In this document: positions 63,606 to 64,000 of the stretch, piece after piece
Layout: the number at the start of each line of letters is the position of its first letter
Position numbering within the stretch: the stretch's first letter is position 1
DNA from: Semisulcospira habei
Lineage: Eukaryota; Mollusca; Gastropoda; Semisulcospiridae
Assembly: GCA_036245525.1 (NCBI GenBank)
Contig: BTPG01000001.1
Coordinates: forward strand, 179,268,749 to 179,332,748
Direction: 5' to 3'
DNA: 64,000 nucleotides
Made by a program: the position numbers and the translations under genes
Notes under the pieces: generated by a model
The model's database searches: none
Seen by the model: only the letters and a program-made list of their open reading frames with translations
Told to the model about the DNA's origin: nothing

Positions 63606-64000
63606 TTATTTAACTTCTAACACAACACAAAAATCATGCATTACAACTGGTTTGTTATCTTGATTAGTTACAGATATACATAGCGACTCAAAGAAACTGG
63701 AACCTAATTTCTTAAACTGCAAATTAGGAAATATAACAACCACACTTTCACAATAGGGAGCAGTTCCGGGCGGAAAGCATCTTAACAAAGTTGAAGGCTT
63801 TCCATTGTGAACATTTTCAGTTGTGTTTAGTTCTTTTAAATAAACATTTAGTACTGTGTGTACTGGCAAATTGACAGGATATCTTCCAATTACTTTTTGT
63901 TTATTTGGTTTCAATAGACCTTCGTCTGATAATGACCAATCCTCATCTGGATGTATTATTACTTGGCCTAAAAAACCAAGTAGCCTTACAAGCCTATCTG
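63606..64000 (-). CDS. Fused penton-like protein (121- and 107-residue types), partial
   Basis: The minus-strand frame is open from the window edge to TAA at 63606. It reads the LLGF end of the 121-residue type, an acidic linker (HPDEDWSLSDEG), then the whole 107-residue type from PNKQKVIGRYPVNL to DFCVVLEVK. In E2 these are two separate genes with a stop and an 8-nt gap. The start lies outside the window. Either E3 shows the ancestral single gene or a secondary fusion. Confidence 0.6.
   Translation of the reverse strand, partial: DRLVRLLGFLGQVIIHPDEDWSLSDEGLLKPNKQKVIGRYPVNLPVHTVLNVYLKELNTTENVHNGKPSTLLRCFPPGTAPYCESVVVIFPNLQFKKLGSSFFESLCISVTNQDNKPVVMHDFCVVLEVK

Larger units (their letters stand above)
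61985..64000. mobile_element. Polinton/Maverick element E3, left end, degraded
   Basis: Starts with a TIR homologous (inverted) to the right TIR of E1, followed by left-block genes in the same order and strand as E2, all or nearly all damaged. It runs off the right edge. Confidence 0.85.

Overview
The window is animal nuclear DNA. Two spliced exons of the translation factor eEF1B (26641-26756 and 28908-28946, GT-AG intron) sit among LINEs, SINEs, TTAA-flanked MITEs, DIRS-like gag remnants and Polinton/Maverick elements. This mix suggests a marine invertebrate, most likely a mollusc or another lophotrochozoan. That taxon call is inference; no sequence here fixes it.

Layout. 1-1165 (minus) is the open ORF1/gag of a Jockey-like LINE that runs off the left edge. 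1861-5753 (minus) is a second LINE (LINE-B: endonuclease, reverse transcriptase, C-terminal zinc finger) with two frameshifts. 5754-6253 is an assembly gap. 6254-17692 is the right part of a first Polinton (E1), in which every visible gene is open. 17.7-26.6 kb is a TE graveyard: a tRNA-headed SINE fragment, a piggyBac-derived deletion product, a truncated LINE-B copy, a DIRS-like gag relic and a SINE. 26.6-28.95 kb holds the eEF1B exons, with two hairpin MITEs in the intron. 28.95-32.65 kb shows no gene. 32.65-35.5 kb is a second DIRS-like gag relic with tandem peptide repeats. 37.6-39.9 kb is a Rex1/CR1-like LINE (LINE-C) interrupted by two SINEs and by Polinton E2.

39920-61756 is a full-length 21.8 kb Polinton (E2) with about 1.4 kb terminal inverted repeats, flanked by GCGTG on both sides inside LINE-C. 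E2 is decaying: its capsid, coiled-coil, penton-block, polymerase and integrase genes carry stops or frameshifts. It has also been hit by a tandem 375-bp repeat element, three SINEs and a 3.3 kb RTE-like LINE (LINE-D). 61985-64000 is the degraded left end of a third Polinton (E3), whose terminal repeat matches E1 and not E2.

The Polinton gene order assembled from E1 and E2 is: left TIR; a minus-strand block of four genes (glycine-rich membrane protein, a ~300-residue protein, two small penton-like proteins); a membrane-anchored 413-residue protein (+); a coiled-coil membrane protein (-); major capsid (+); packaging ATPase (+); a fast-diverging small protein (+); protein-primed DNA polymerase B (+); RVE integrase (-); four small minus-strand proteins; right TIR. 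The ATPase, capsid and penton-like proteins would build a virion, the polymerase would copy the linear genome, and the integrase would insert it. No adenovirus-type protease gene is recognisable. Genes are packed with short AT-rich gaps and nearly all start within an ATAAAA-ATG-like context, which suggests an element-specific promoter or initiator signal.
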